DNA from: Bacillus sp. FJAT-29814
GTDB taxonomy: Bacteria > Bacillota > Bacilli > Bacillales > Cytobacillaceae
Assembly: GCF_001510715.1 (NCBI RefSeq)
Contig: NZ_LMTJ01000008.1
Span: 1-64,000, forward strand
Direction: 5' to 3'
DNA: 64,000 nucleotides
Shown: positions 8,474 to 18,242 of the stretch, piece after piece
How positions within the stretch are numbered: the stretch's first letter is position 1
Layout of the letters: every line of letters starts with the position of its first letter
The notes under the pieces: generated by a model
What the model saw: only the letters and a program-made list of their open reading frames with translations
What the model was told of the DNA's origin: nothing
The model's database searches: none
Program-made: the position numbers and the translations under genes

Positions 8474-9380
8474 TCCTGTTGTGGAATTGAAACATGTCAC
8501 AAAAGTAATCAAGGGGAAAACGATTATCAACGATCTAAGCTTCACTATTGAAGAGGGTGAAGTGTTCGGCTTTTTAGGGCCAAATGGGGCTGGGAAAACC
8601 ACGACCATCCGGATGATGGTCGGCCTTATGGGGATCACGTCCGGCGAAATCTTGATTTGTGGCAAGAATGTGGAAAAAGAGTTTGAGGATGCCCTAAAAA
8701 ATATTGGCGGGATTGTCGAAAACCCTGAGCTATACAAATTTTTAACCGGGTATCAAAATTTGATGCAATATGCCCGGATGATTAAGGGCATTTCCAAGCA
8801 GAAAATTGATGAAGTCGTGGACTTTGTTGGGTTGAAAGACCGAATTCATGATAAAGTAAAAACTTACTCGCTTGGGATGCGGCAGAGGCTAGGATTGGCC
8901 CAAAGCCTGCTTCATGACCCGAAGGTGATGATTCTCGATGAACCGACCAACGGCCTTGACCCGGCGGGAATACGAGAGATTCGTGATCATTTGAAAAAAT
9001 TGACGAAGGAAAAAGGGATGTCCGTCATTGTTTCCAGCCATCTATTAGCGGAAATGGAAATGATGTGTGACCGCATCGCGATTATTCAACACGGCAAACT
9101 CGTCGACATCCAAAAGGTTCATGATTTTAAGCAGGAAGATAAACAGAAATATTTCTTCGAAGTGGATTTGAGTACAATCGCAACCCTTAAAGACCTCCGT
9201 GTATCCTATGAAAAAGTGAAAAATGGAATTGAAATCGAGCTGGAAAAAGAAGACGTCCCGAATATGATTGAATTGTTCGTCGAAAAAGGAATTCGTATTT
9301 TTGAAGTGAAGCCAATTGCCAAATCGTTAGAGGAGCGTTTTTTAGAAGTCACAACCGAGGGAGAGAAGGTTCATGCATAA
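8466..9380 (+). CDS. ABC transporter ATP-binding protein (BcrA-like)
   Basis: A 304-residue ATPase with Walker [10 protein letters not shown] (38-46), signature YSLGMRQRL and Walker [13 protein letters not shown], plus a ~70-residue C-terminal extension seen in BcrA/NatA-type drug-export ATPases. It overlaps the previous gene by eight bases and the next by eight, indicating tight coupling. It presumably pairs with the following permease. Confidence 0.9.
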   Translation: MSSPVVELKHVTKVIKGKTIINDLSFTIEEGEVFGFLGPNGAGKTTTIRMMVGLMGITSGEILICGKNVEKEFEDALKNIGGIVENPELYKFLTGYQNLMQYARMIKGISKQKIDEVVDFVGLKDRIHDKVKTYSLGMRQRLGLAQSLLHDPKVMILDEPTNGLDPAGIREIRDHLKKLTKEKGMSVIVSSHLLAEMEMMCDRIAIIQHGKLVDIQKVHDFKQEDKQKYFFEVDLSTIATLKDLRVSYEKVKNGIEIELEKEDVPNMIELFVEKGIRIFEVKPIAKSLEERFLEVTTEGEKVHA

Positions 9381-10323
9381 TCTCATTGTTAATGAGTGGA
9401 TCAAAATATTTAAACGTCCCGGTACCTATGTGATGATTGGACTTCTGGTTCTCGCCATCATCGGTACAGGAACATTAACCAAAATCTATGGGGGCAATCA
9501 AGAGGTTAATCCTCAATGGGAACAGCAATTACAGCAGCAGATTGCAGCCGATCAAGAACAATTGAGCGAGCTGCCCTCAACAGCCGTTACCTATAAAAAA
9601 AATTTAGAAAGGCAAATTGCCATTAATCAATATCGGTTGGACCATAAAATAACACCTGACTCAGAGTATACGGGGTGGTCATTTATTAAGGAAAGCATGG
9701 CGCTCATATCGTTTGCAGGTTTATTCACGATTATTGTGGCCGCGGGGATTGTGGCCAGTGAATTTAGCTGGGGAACGGTCAAGCTTCTATTAATTCGGCC
9801 GATCAAACGATCCAAAATCCTCTTATCTAAATATTTTACAGTGATCTTATTTGGCTTGTTGATGTTGACGATTTTGTTTGGCGGTGCCGCGATTTTCGGA
9901 TTTGCATTATTTGGAACAGGTGACGGCAGCCAAGTGCATCTTGCCTACTCAAATGGAAGTGTTGTCGAGCAAAATATGTTCTTCTATTTAATTAAGACGT
10001 ATTTCTTGTCATCCATCGATGTCATCATGATTACGACGATGGCATTTATGATTTCCGCTGTATTCAGAAACAGTTCGTTGGCGGTTGGCTTATCCATTTT
10101 CCTGTTATTGATGGGTGGGCAGATTACGACATTGATCGCATCACGGTATGAATGGGCGAAATATATCTTATTTGCGAATACAAATCTAACCCAATATTTC
10201 GATGGCGTTCCCTTGGTCGAAGGCATGACAGTAGGCTTTTCGATTACCATGCTGCTGATTTACTTCTTTGTATTTCAACTATTCGCTTTTGGCGTATTTA
10301 CAAAGAGAGATGTGGCCGCATAG
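9373..10323 (+). CDS. ABC-2-type membrane permease
   Basis: A 316-residue protein with one N-terminal membrane segment, a ~65-residue Gln/Glu-rich exterior loop and about five more segments, the layout of BcrB/NatB-type permeases. The motif around EFSWGTVKLLLIRPIKRSK is characteristic of ABC-2 permeases with a cytoplasmic coupling helix. It is the last gene of the operon, followed by a terminator. Confidence 0.87.
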   Translation: MHNLIVNEWIKIFKRPGTYVMIGLLVLAIIGTGTLTKIYGGNQEVNPQWEQQLQQQIAADQEQLSELPSTAVTYKKNLERQIAINQYRLDHKITPDSEYTGWSFIKESMALISFAGLFTIIVAAGIVASEFSWGTVKLLLIRPIKRSKILLSKYFTVILFGLLMLTILFGGAAIFGFALFGTGDGSQVHLAYSNGSVVEQNMFFYLIKTYFLSSIDVIMITTMAFMISAVFRNSSLAVGLSIFLLLMGGQITTLIASRYEWAKYILFANTNLTQYFDGVPLVEGMTVGFSITMLLIYFFVFQLFAFGVFTKRDVAA

Positions 10324-10343
10324 GACTAGGAAAATATTGGGGG

Positions 10344-10375
10344 AGCAGGGAGGTTTAGGGACTACCTGCTTTTTT
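10344..10375 (+). terminator. terminator of the exporter operon
   Basis: AGCAGG and CCTGCT pair around a 15-base loop, followed by a T run. Short stem, moderate strength. Confidence 0.7.
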
Positions 10376-10497
10376 ATATGCAAATATCTTTATTTCGAGA
10401 CTCTTTAATTGAAAATAAAATTGGAGTGGTATATGATTAAATTGTTCACAAAACTCCTAGCTAGGCAGTAAAATCTAACAACAAAGGGGATTTTATT

Positions 10498-11280
10498 ATG
10501 AAACGTTTTGAAGATAAAGTGGTCATTATTACTGGGGCAGGCTCTGGATTAGGACAGGCCACAGCTCTAAGAATTGCACAAGAAGGGGCAAAACTATCTT
10601 TAGTCGACCTAAACGAAAAAGGGTTAGAAGAAACCAAAGCAAAGGTATTAGAAGTTGCACCAACTGCAGAAGTGATCTTAATTACGGCGAACGTTGCAGA
10701 TGAACAAGCTGTTCAACATTATGTCAACAAAACAGTAGAATCATTTGGTAAAGTGGATAGTTTCTTTAATAATGCCGGTATCGAAGGGAAACAAAATCTA
10801 ACTGAAGATTTCGGTATTGATGAATTTATAAAAGTGTTAGGTGTTAACTTAAACGGTGTTTTCTACGGTCTAAAATATGTTTTAAAGGTAATGAAGGAAC
10901 AGGGGTATGGATCAATTGTTAACACCGCTTCCGTTGGCGGTATTCGCGGTGTAGGCAATCAATCAGGTTATGCAGCGAGTAAACATGGTGTAGTTGGTTT
11001 AACACGTAACTCTGCAGTAGAATATGGCCAATTTGGTATTACTGTTAATGCAATTGCTCCAGGTGCGATTATGACACCAATGGTAGAAGCATCTTTAAAA
11101 CAGCTTGACCCAGAAAATCCTGAAGAAGCCGGGAAAGCATTTGTCAGCGTTAACCCTACGAAACGTTTTGGCAGACCAGAAGAAGTAGCAAACGTTGTAG
11201 CATTCCTATTATCTGGTGAAGCTTCATTTGTTAATGCAGCCGTAATTAATATTGACGGCGGTCAATCATATAAATATTAA
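10498..11280 (+). CDS. short-chain dehydrogenase/reductase
   Basis: A 260-residue classical SDR: cofactor loop TGAGSGLG (12-19), NNAG, catalytic Ser in NTASVGG and the YAASK active-site motif, ending in the IDGGQSYKY tail. D38-type acidic residue after the second strand (LVDLN) suggests NAD rather than NADP. Substrate cannot be told from sequence. It stands alone between two terminators with AAAGGGG before the ATG. Confidence 0.9.
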   Translation: MKRFEDKVVIITGAGSGLGQATALRIAQEGAKLSLVDLNEKGLEETKAKVLEVAPTAEVILITANVADEQAVQHYVNKTVESFGKVDSFFNNAGIEGKQNLTEDFGIDEFIKVLGVNLNGVFYGLKYVLKVMKEQGYGSIVNTASVGGIRGVGNQSGYAASKHGVVGLTRNSAVEYGQFGITVNAIAPGAIMTPMVEASLKQLDPENPEEAGKAFVSVNPTKRFGRPEEVANVVAFLLSGEASFVNAAVINIDGGQSYKY

Positions 11281-11337
11281 TTTATAATGTAAACCAAAAA
11301 CATTCCACAGTGTATTTTTAATGGATATAATATATGT

Positions 11338-11375
11338 AAAAGGTCTCTGATGATTCTAGCATCAGGGACCTTTTT
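11338..11375 (+). terminator. intrinsic terminator
   Basis: AAAAGGTCtCTGATG and CATCAGgGACCTTTTT pair well and end in T. It also shields the convergent regulator gene. Confidence 0.88.
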
Positions 11376-11427
11376 GCCAGATCAGCACCATCCAGTCAGT
11401 CATGAGCCAATTTAATTAAAAGACAAT

Positions 11428-12276
11428 CTAATGTTTCCTAGGCAGCAAATCCTTATATATTTTGCGCAGTTCACTTAGTTTTTCTAAATTACGAAGTGAT
11501 TGTTGCTCTAGGTATTGGCCGATGCCTAGGATAAAATTTTCAACTAAAAATGTTGGTGCAATCATAGAATGGAACTCCCATAATTCGCCACGATTAGTAT
11601 AGAAGATATAATCTCCGTCGTCTTGAAAATCAGAAATGAGCAGATCAGTAATGATGATAGTTTTATAGTTTACTCTCTTCGCATAATCAAGCAGCACAAA
11701 GGCTTCAGGTGTCATCGCTACAAAACCGAATAAAAAAACCACATCTTCTTTTTGAATGTGCATGAGAGATTCAAATAATTCCTGCCCGTTTTTCTGAAGT
11801 ATTTCAATATCTAACCCAAATCGATCTAAGCGATGTTTCATGAGTACAGCAATTCCTTCAGCTGAGGCTGGTGCGTGAATGTATAGTTTCCTACAATTTG
11901 ACATAAGCGAAATGGCTTCTCTATACTGTTCAGAGTCCAATTCTTCCAATGTATTTAGAATTTGATTGTTAGAAATGGATAGTAAGTGTTCATGAATGTT
12001 TAATTGTTGCGTTTGGATTTTATCTAATGAATTTTTTAATTTTTTTTGTGGTGAAAGCTGCTCCTTTTCCAATATAGCAGCTTTAAAAGCTTTAAAGTTT
12101 TCATAGCCTATTCTTCTCCAAAATCGCGAAATGGTGGCATTGCTAATCCCTAGTTCATTCGCCAGCTCTGTTTCGGAATAATATAAAATTCGTTCCCCGT
12201 TTTTCTCTATAAAATCGGCAATTCGCTTTTGACTTGCCGTCAGTTCAGAAACATCCCAATTAAAAATCAAATACAT
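11428..12276 (-). CDS. MurR/RpiR-family transcriptional regulator
   Basis: A 282-residue protein with an N-terminal HTH_6 domain (SETELANELGISNATISRFWRRIGY) and a C-terminal SIS sugar-phosphate-binding domain (residues ~110-250). RpiR regulators respond to phosphorylated ligands. It is divergent from the ECF importer genes, so it likely controls them. The ATG lies only two bases after AGGAGG; a TTG two codons further in (at 12270) has better spacing and may be the true start. Confidence 0.88.
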   Translation of the reverse strand: MYLIFNWDVSELTASQKRIADFIEKNGERILYYSETELANELGISNATISRFWRRIGYENFKAFKAAILEKEQLSPQKKLKNSLDKIQTQQLNIHEHLLSISNNQILNTLEELDSEQYREAISLMSNCRKLYIHAPASAEGIAVLMKHRLDRFGLDIEILQKNGQELFESLMHIQKEDVVFLFGFVAMTPEAFVLLDYAKRVNYKTIIITDLLISDFQDDGDYIFYTNRGELWEFHSMIAPTFLVENFILGIGQYLEQQSLRNLEKLSELRKIYKDLLPRKH

Positions 12277-12297
12277 CTCCTCCTACATAAAAGTTTA

Positions 12298-12396
12298 TCA
12301 CAAAATGAAAAAAATCTTACATAAAATTATTTGTGAAAAATTATTACGAATTCATAACATTCAATTAATGGGTAATTTACAATCCCTCCTTATAAT
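12298..12396. promoter_or_regulatory. divergent control region with inverted TCACAAA/TTTGTGA boxes
   Basis: TCACAAA (12298-12304) and TTTGTGA (12330-12336) form an inverted pair between the RpiR-type regulator and the importer operon; TATAAT at 12391-12396 is a good -10 box for the importer. Operator function is inferred from position only. Confidence 0.5.
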
Positions 12397-12428
12397 GAAA
12401 GTGATAATTGATAAGGGGGAGAATTACT

Positions 12429-13304
12429 TTGATAACAAAACCGTATGAATTAACGCAGTCTCAAAAAATGATGGTTTTTATTCTATCAATGTGTCTGTAC
12501 GGATTAAGTAACATGTTTACTGAGCTTGTACCATCTATAAATGTAGGTCCAATTGAATTGTCGATTGATGCATTTGCATTTATTCCTTTAACTCTCTGTA
12601 TTCTGTTCCATCCGTTATATGCGGCAATTGGCGCTTCTACAGGAGAGTTGATTTTTGGTGAATTAATGCTTGGTCAATTTGGCGGCATTGGTGAAGTTGA
12701 GAAGTTTATCTTGTTCTCTCTTGGTATGTGTATCGGAGGCATGATAGTACGTGATCCGAAGAAAATCTCACAGGTTGCGACGGGGGCAATTGTCGGCTAT
12801 GGTGTATTCCTTGTCTTTGCTACAATTGTTGATATTTTAAAAGTTGTCATTGGTGTTGAGGATTTCGAAGCTGTTCCAGGTTTGGCTGAAAGTATTTTTG
12901 TTGTTGAAGGTGTTGAATTTTTAACAGACCTTATTTTCTCAGGGACTTTATTTGTTTTACTTCCAACCATTTACTTAGTTCCGCGTTTATACGGAAAAAT
13001 GGAGCCGTTATTAGGAATGAAACCACGTAATAACAAAGTGAGTATTTCATTGAATAAGATTATTACTCCTAAATTTGTAGTAACTGGCCTTGTTTTAGCT
13101 GTAATTGCTTTTGGTGCAGAAGTATTATCTGAATCAGATGTTGAATTTGCTGTGTGGGAACCGGAATTTGTTGATATGTACGGAAATCAATTTATTTGGA
13201 TTATTATTGGCGTTGCTGCAGTATGTTCGCTAGCTATCATATTATTCATGTTGAAAAAAGGGAAAGCAGCTAGTTCGGGAGAGGAAATAAATGATGCACT
13301 CTAA
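12429..13304 (+). CDS. predicted ECF transporter substrate-binding (S) membrane protein
   Basis: About 291 residues with six or more hydrophobic segments and short loops. It is followed by a fused double ATPase and an EcfT protein, which marks it as the S component of an energy-coupling-factor importer. It is longer than most S components because of a C-terminal extra loop and membrane segment. The ligand is unknown; the linked CodA-like deaminase hints at a nitrogenous ring compound. A TTG start after AAGGGGGAGA is chosen over an upstream codon lying inside the ribosome-binding site. Confidence 0.7.
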   Translation: MITKPYELTQSQKMMVFILSMCLYGLSNMFTELVPSINVGPIELSIDAFAFIPLTLCILFHPLYAAIGASTGELIFGELMLGQFGGIGEVEKFILFSLGMCIGGMIVRDPKKISQVATGAIVGYGVFLVFATIVDILKVVIGVEDFEAVPGLAESIFVVEGVEFLTDLIFSGTLFVLLPTIYLVPRLYGKMEPLLGMKPRNNKVSISLNKIITPKFVVTGLVLAVIAFGAEVLSESDVEFAVWEPEFVDMYGNQFIWIIIGVAAVCSLAIILFMLKKGKAASSGEEINDAL

Positions 13305-14988
13305 GCCGTTGGTGGAAGTGAAAGATGTGTCATTTCAATATCCAGGAAGTGAAACCAGGGTTTTAAATGGGGTGTCATTAACAGTAGAAGAAGGAGAATT
13401 CTTAGCGATCATCGGTGGGAATGGTTCCGGGAAATCAACCCTATGCAAAACATTAAATGGGCTTATTCCTAAATTTTATGTTGGGGAGTTTGAAGGTGAG
13501 GTCGTTGTAGATGGCCTAGATACTTCCAAACATGATGTTGCTGACTTATCGAAAACAGTTGGGTATGTGTATCAAGATTTTGAAAAACAGTTATTGCGTC
13601 CCACAGTACTGGATGATGCTTCTTTCGTACCACTAAATTATGGTTTATGGGATTTTAAAGAACGTGGAAAATGGGCCCTGGAAGTAACCGGTCTTTCCCA
13701 TTTAGCGAATGCATTTGTATGGCAATTAAGCGGCGGACAAAAACATTTGCTGGCATTGGCAGGGGCTATCGCGATGAAACCCAAATTATTGATCGTAGAT
13801 GAACCTGTTGCTCAGTTAGATCCCCAGCATGCATCACGAATCTATGACGTATTAAAAAAATTAAATGAAGAATATGGCACAACCATTATTACGATTGAAC
13901 ACCATACGGAATTTATTGCAAAGTACTGTAACAAAGTCGTGCTTATGGATCAGGGAGAAATGGTTTGGAAGAAGGATGTTCGAGACGCACTTTGCAGTGT
14001 GGATGATTTGGTTACACGACAAATCCATCCCCCTCAAGTCACAATGGCAGCCTATCATATAAATCGTGATGGAAACTATCCGATTACTTTAGAGGAAGCC
14101 ATTAAGCATTTTAGAGGGAAAGTTCCAGCGCTCTATGAACACCCCTTCCAAACCAAAACGGACAAATCGCCTATTCTTTCCTTACAGAACATTACGGTAC
14201 AGTATCAAGCGATTCATAAAGAAATGAAAAAGGCGTTGAAAAATCTATCTGCCAGGTTCTATAAAGGAGACAAAATCGCATTAGTAGGGAATAACGGTTC
14301 AGGGAAATCTTCTTTGCTAAAGGTAATAGGTGGAATTGTAAAACCCAAACAGGGAACAATGGAGTTAGTGACCAACCCATTACCCAACTATTCACCTGAA
14401 ACTCTATCAAGTCATGTTGCCTTTGTGTTTCAAAACCCTGAAGAAATGTTTATCGATGATAGTGTTCGGAAGGAAATAGAGTACTATTTAAAAGCAAGAA
14501 AGGTTCATGATTATACTAACCAAGTTGACCAAATCTTAGTGGATTTTGATTTAACAGATTTGCAGCATCAGGATGCACGTTTGTTAAGTGGTGGTCAGCA
14601 GCGTCGTGTTTCTCTTGCAATCGGAGCGGCAATAAAGCCTTCTGTTATTATTCTTGATGAGCCGACGGCCAATTTGGATATTGCCACGAAGAATAAAGTA
14701 TTGTCGATGTTTAATAGGTTAGAAGCACATGTGGATACGATCATTATTGCTACCCACGATATGCAGCTTGTCTCTGAATGGGCAGAGCGAGTACTTGTTA
14801 TGAATGATGGCCAATTGATAGCAGATGATGCAAGTGATGTCATTTTTCGAAATGAAGAAATTTTGCAATGTGCGGGTTTAGTTCCTCCTCAAATTATCAC
14901 ATTGTGTAACGAACTTCATTTCCCGCATTGTCCATCAATCGAATCGTTTGTAGAGTATTGGAATCTTGCGAAAGAGCGAGGTGCGTAA
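13291..14988 (+). CDS. fused double ABC ATPase of an ECF importer
   Basis: A 565-residue protein with two ABC domains. Domain 1: Walker A GGNGSGKST (42-50), signature LSGGQKHLL, Walker B LLIVDEPVAQLD. Domain 2: Walker A GNNGSGKSS (333-341), signature LSGGQQRRV, Walker B VIILDEPTANLD. This is the YkoD-like arrangement in which the two EcfA subunits are one chain. It overlaps the S-component gene by 14 bases and is followed at once by EcfT. Confidence 0.9.
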   Translation: MMHSKPLVEVKDVSFQYPGSETRVLNGVSLTVEEGEFLAIIGGNGSGKSTLCKTLNGLIPKFYVGEFEGEVVVDGLDTSKHDVADLSKTVGYVYQDFEKQLLRPTVLDDASFVPLNYGLWDFKERGKWALEVTGLSHLANAFVWQLSGGQKHLLALAGAIAMKPKLLIVDEPVAQLDPQHASRIYDVLKKLNEEYGTTIITIEHHTEFIAKYCNKVVLMDQGEMVWKKDVRDALCSVDDLVTRQIHPPQVTMAAYHINRDGNYPITLEEAIKHFRGKVPALYEHPFQTKTDKSPILSLQNITVQYQAIHKEMKKALKNLSARFYKGDKIALVGNNGSGKSSLLKVIGGIVKPKQGTMELVTNPLPNYSPETLSSHVAFVFQNPEEMFIDDSVRKEIEYYLKARKVHDYTNQVDQILVDFDLTDLQHQDARLLSGGQQRRVSLAIGAAIKPSVIILDEPTANLDIATKNKVLSMFNRLEAHVDTIIIATHDMQLVSEWAERVLVMNDGQLIADDASDVIFRNEEILQCAGLVPPQIITLCNELHFPHCPSIESFVEYWNLAKERGA

Positions 14989-14989
14989 A

Positions 14990-15808
14990 GTGGAGTTAAG
15001 CAAATTTATCAATGAAAAGGTTTCTCTTGAATATATAAAAAATGAGCTTGTTAGAACGGCCTATAGTGTGGAAGAAAATTTTCTCACTAAACTGGATCCG
15101 CGCCTATTGCTTATTTGGTATTGCTATTTTGCGATTGTTCCATGGTTTATTCATAGCCATATCGTACTTGTAGGCTATTTGATTCTCATGGTTTTTCTTA
15201 CTTATAAAGCAAAAGTCAGTCCACTTATTTTAGCAGTACTGGGCCTTGGTCTTTTGAGTGAAATGTTTATCCTCTTCATTATTTCTCTTTTTTTCGGAGG
15301 AAACCTAGAAACAGTTTTGCCCATGTTTTGGCTTAGTATTAAATTAGGCGGGATATCGCTTGCCAGTGTCGCCGTTTTTACTAGTTTAAATCCGGAAAGA
15401 TTTAGCGATGCCCTCTTACGAATGGGTTTTCCGGAAAAGTTTTCATTTAGTGTCGCCTATGGATATAGAATTTTGCCGACATTATTTGAAGAGTTTCAGC
15501 AGATTATTTTATCGTACCGACTTCGTGGTCAGGCACCAACCAAAAACGGATTTGTTTATTTGCGAAAAATAACCTATTTCCTATTAATCTTTATTAAATC
15601 TTTTTATCCCCTAATGTTGAATACGGCGAAACGTTCAAGAACGACAGTCGAAGCGTTGGAAACAAAAGGTTTTAGTTATGGTGTAAATAATCGTGACATG
15701 ATTAAGCTGAAAACAAGTTATCTGAAATTTACTTATATGGATTACTCATTTATTATGATTTCAATCTTTTATTTAATTATTGTTCATGCTTTGCATTTTG
15801 TTCTATAA
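14990..15808 (+). CDS. ECF transporter transmembrane protein EcfT
   Basis: About 272 residues with five to six membrane segments. The two coupling motifs of EcfT proteins are visible as SYRLRGQ and EALETKGF, the second with Lys in place of the usual Arg. It couples ATP hydrolysis by the double ATPase to S-component movement. The GTG start at 14990 follows GAGGTG by six bases and starts one base after the ATPase stop; other in-frame GTG/TTG codons lie upstream inside that gene. Confidence 0.87.
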   Translation: MELSKFINEKVSLEYIKNELVRTAYSVEENFLTKLDPRLLLIWYCYFAIVPWFIHSHIVLVGYLILMVFLTYKAKVSPLILAVLGLGLLSEMFILFIISLFFGGNLETVLPMFWLSIKLGGISLASVAVFTSLNPERFSDALLRMGFPEKFSFSVAYGYRILPTLFEEFQQIILSYRLRGQAPTKNGFVYLRKITYFLLIFIKSFYPLMLNTAKRSRTTVEALETKGFSYGVNNRDMIKLKTSYLKFTYMDYSFIMISIFYLIIVHALHFVL

Positions 15809-15823
15809 AAGGGAGTGCTTCGA

Positions 15824-16606
15824 TTGAATTTTGATTTTCATACACATGGTAAATTAGGGAAAAAGTTTGATTTCTCGGCCGACTATTACTTGGAAATGGC
15901 AACACATGCACTTCAGAGTGGGATTAATGGAGTAGCATTAACCGAACATTTTAATACGAAAAATTTTCATGAAGTTTATGATACATTGGATGCACACTTT
16001 CCATATGAAGATGGTTATTATAATATTCAAAGTTTAAAGGTTTTCCCAGGTATGGAAGTGGATATTAAAGAAGTTGGTCATATTTTATGTATTGGGAATA
16101 GACAGGATATCCGGGCATTGCGAGCAGAGTTGAATGATTATACAAAAGAAGAGACCTTTATTCCGCTTGAAAATCTATTAAACTTACGGTCTAACTATGA
16201 CATGCTTGTCATTGGTGCACATCCTTTTAGGGAGAGCACACCGTTAAAGGATTTAGATCCATCTTTATTAAAACAACTGGATGCCTTTGATTTAAATGGG
16301 AAGGATTTGCATACCCGTGGAATAGAAGAAAACACCATGGACGTGCAAACCTTTGCCGCAAGTTTGTCTAAACCAGTCGTGGGTGGCAGTGATACCCATC
16401 ATTTTAAGCAGTTCGGTGCAGTTTACACGGTGCTTGATCAAGAATGCGATACAATTGCTGAATTAAAAGAAGCTGTTATAAATCGACAGTTCCATGTTAA
16501 AGTCGCCCAGGATTTGCCTGAGAGGGTATCCGAAGCGATTCGCTTAAAAGCAATTGAAAAAGAAAAGTTGAAAAAACTTAGTTTGGAGATGCGTTTTTCC
16601 TCGTAA
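15824..16606 (+). CDS. PHP-domain metal-dependent hydrolase
   Basis: About 260 residues showing the PHP motifs in order: FHTH, LTEHF, FPGMEVD, IGAHPF and GGSDTHH, i.e. the His/Asp/Glu set binding a multinuclear metal centre. PHP proteins are phosphoesterases, for example histidinol-phosphatase-like. It is the last gene of the ECF operon, so a phosphatase acting on the imported compound or a derivative is plausible. A TTG start eight bases after GGGAG is chosen. The substrate is unknown. Confidence 0.82.
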   Translation: MNFDFHTHGKLGKKFDFSADYYLEMATHALQSGINGVALTEHFNTKNFHEVYDTLDAHFPYEDGYYNIQSLKVFPGMEVDIKEVGHILCIGNRQDIRALRAELNDYTKEETFIPLENLLNLRSNYDMLVIGAHPFRESTPLKDLDPSLLKQLDAFDLNGKDLHTRGIEENTMDVQTFAASLSKPVVGGSDTHHFKQFGAVYTVLDQECDTIAELKEAVINRQFHVKVAQDLPERVSEAIRLKAIEKEKLKKLSLEMRFSS

Positions 16607-16700
16607 TCTGCAAAAAAGGTGACAGGACCATCGGATTTTTGGACGATCCGGGTCGGAGCCAAAGCCGAAACGCGTTTCAAAGCAATCCGTTTTAACAAAA

Positions 16701-16732
16701 TATCCCCCTCAAACTACATGTTGAGGGGGATA
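16701..16732. terminator. bidirectional hairpin between convergent genes
   Basis: TATCCCCCTCAA and TTGAGGGGGATA pair perfectly around eight bases, between the PHP gene and the convergent deaminase gene. T tracts are weak on both sides. Confidence 0.75.
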
Positions 16733-16756
16733 ATCCCTTTAAGGATAGTAAAGAAC

Positions 16757-18010
16757 TTATACTTGTTTTAAGAAATCTATTTCGATTTCATTTTCTCTTG
16801 GTTCACTTTTGAAGAGATATTCACCATTCCGAATGGATGCAAGTACTTCTGCACGCTCACGAATCGCTTCATAGGCATCTTGTGCATCTAAAACGATGAA
16901 GTTTGCCGGTTTTCCAGCTTCGATGCCATACTCATCGTTCACTCTCATAATGTTTGCTCCGTTATATGTGATCAGGTGGAACGCCTTATTGATTTCATCA
17001 ATGTGTGTATAATGAGCTAAATGGATCCCGTTGTCCAAAATATTCATCATATTTCCATTTCCTAATGGATACCAGTAATCCGCAATCGAATCTTGCGCAA
17101 ATGCCACATTATTTCCGTTATTTAACAGCTCTTTAACTCGTGTAAGTCCACGACGTTTAGGATAACTGTCACCACGACCTTGCAAATGTGCATTTTCAGT
17201 TGGGCACGAAATAAAGTTAATTTTTGATTCCCTAAATAAACCTAACATTTTATTCGCGTAACTGTTTTCTACGGAACCAAAGCTGCAAGTATGACTTGCT
17301 GTCGTGTATTTACCATAGTCTTTTTCCATAACAAGCGCATTTAGCACTTCTAAAAAACGACTATTTGGATCATCGTTTTCATCACAGTGAATATCAATCA
17401 TGACGTTATATTTTATTGCCATGTCTACAATCCGTCTTAATGATTCAACGCCATGTTCATATGAAATTTCGAAGTGAGGGATCCCGCCTGCTACGTCAGC
17501 GCCCATTTCAAGGGCTTTTTCCATTAGACGTTCGGCCCCTTTATATCTAAAAAATCCTTCCTGAGGAAAAGCTACAAGTTGTAATGTAACGATATCTTTT
17601 AATTCTTCCCGCAGTTTAATTAAAGCCTTCATTCCAGTTAAATTTGGATCGGTAATATCTACATGTGAACGAATGAATTGAACCCCTTTGCTCAGTTCTT
17701 TTTGGATCCCTTTAATCGCGCGCTCACGCACCATTTCTTCCGTCAATGATTTCTTATTATCACTCCAGCGCTGAATCCCTTCAAATAAGGTGCCTGAAAC
17801 ATTTGCATTTCCTTCGCCTAAACCTGAAAAGATATAATCTAAGTGTAAATGGGGGTCAACATAGGGCGGCAGCACTAAACGGCCTTTTAAATCAATCACT
17901 TCATCTGCGTTTCCTAAATCATTGCCTATTGCTCTAAATTGACCGTTTTCTACTAAAATTTCTTTAGAATCCGAGTCCCCATATATAGTTGCATTAATAA
18001 ATTTTTTCAT
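16757..18010 (-). CDS. CodA-like cytosine/amine deaminase (amidohydrolase)
   Basis: A 417-residue amidohydrolase closely resembling E. coli CodA in layout: DPHLHLD (H54, H56), VAFPQEG (Q150), HCDE (H208, E211), ASHT (H240) and the metal Asp D307 in FAQDS. The residue after it is Ser308, where CodA has Asp314, which contacts cytosine. So the enzyme should be an active metal-dependent deaminase but perhaps on another ring substrate. The start at the ATG with GGGAG/ACAGGT upstream gives a CodA-like length. It lies tail-to-tail with the ECF importer operon. Confidence 0.85.
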   Translation of the reverse strand: MKKFINATIYGDSDSKEILVENGQFRAIGNDLGNADEVIDLKGRLVLPPYVDPHLHLDYIFSGLGEGNANVSGTLFEGIQRWSDNKKSLTEEMVRERAIKGIQKELSKGVQFIRSHVDITDPNLTGMKALIKLREELKDIVTLQLVAFPQEGFFRYKGAERLMEKALEMGADVAGGIPHFEISYEHGVESLRRIVDMAIKYNVMIDIHCDENDDPNSRFLEVLNALVMEKDYGKYTTASHTCSFGSVENSYANKMLGLFRESKINFISCPTENAHLQGRGDSYPKRRGLTRVKELLNNGNNVAFAQDSIADYWYPLGNGNMMNILDNGIHLAHYTHIDEINKAFHLITYNGANIMRVNDEYGIEAGKPANFIVLDAQDAYEAIRERAEVLASIRNGEYLFKSEPRENEIEIDFLKQV

Positions 18011-18242
18011 ACATACCTGTCTCCCTTTCATTGTTTTAATGCAATAGATTGTCTTATTAAAATGTTACCCATTAAACAATGATCAGATGCGCATATAACA
18101 ATCAACATTGAATAGTGACTACGCATTTACCTGTTTCTTGTATATTCATTCTATCAAATAGTACCAATAACTTCACAATATTAGATTAAATTGGTTAATC
18201 ATTAACAGAAGAATGATTCTTCTTTATCAGGTGTTAATAAGT

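Noticed and set aside
14192..14410. Minus-strand frame inside the fused ECF ATPase, and similar antisense frames elsewhere
   Set aside because: Lie wholly inside well supported genes, without ribosome-binding sites or recognisable domains.
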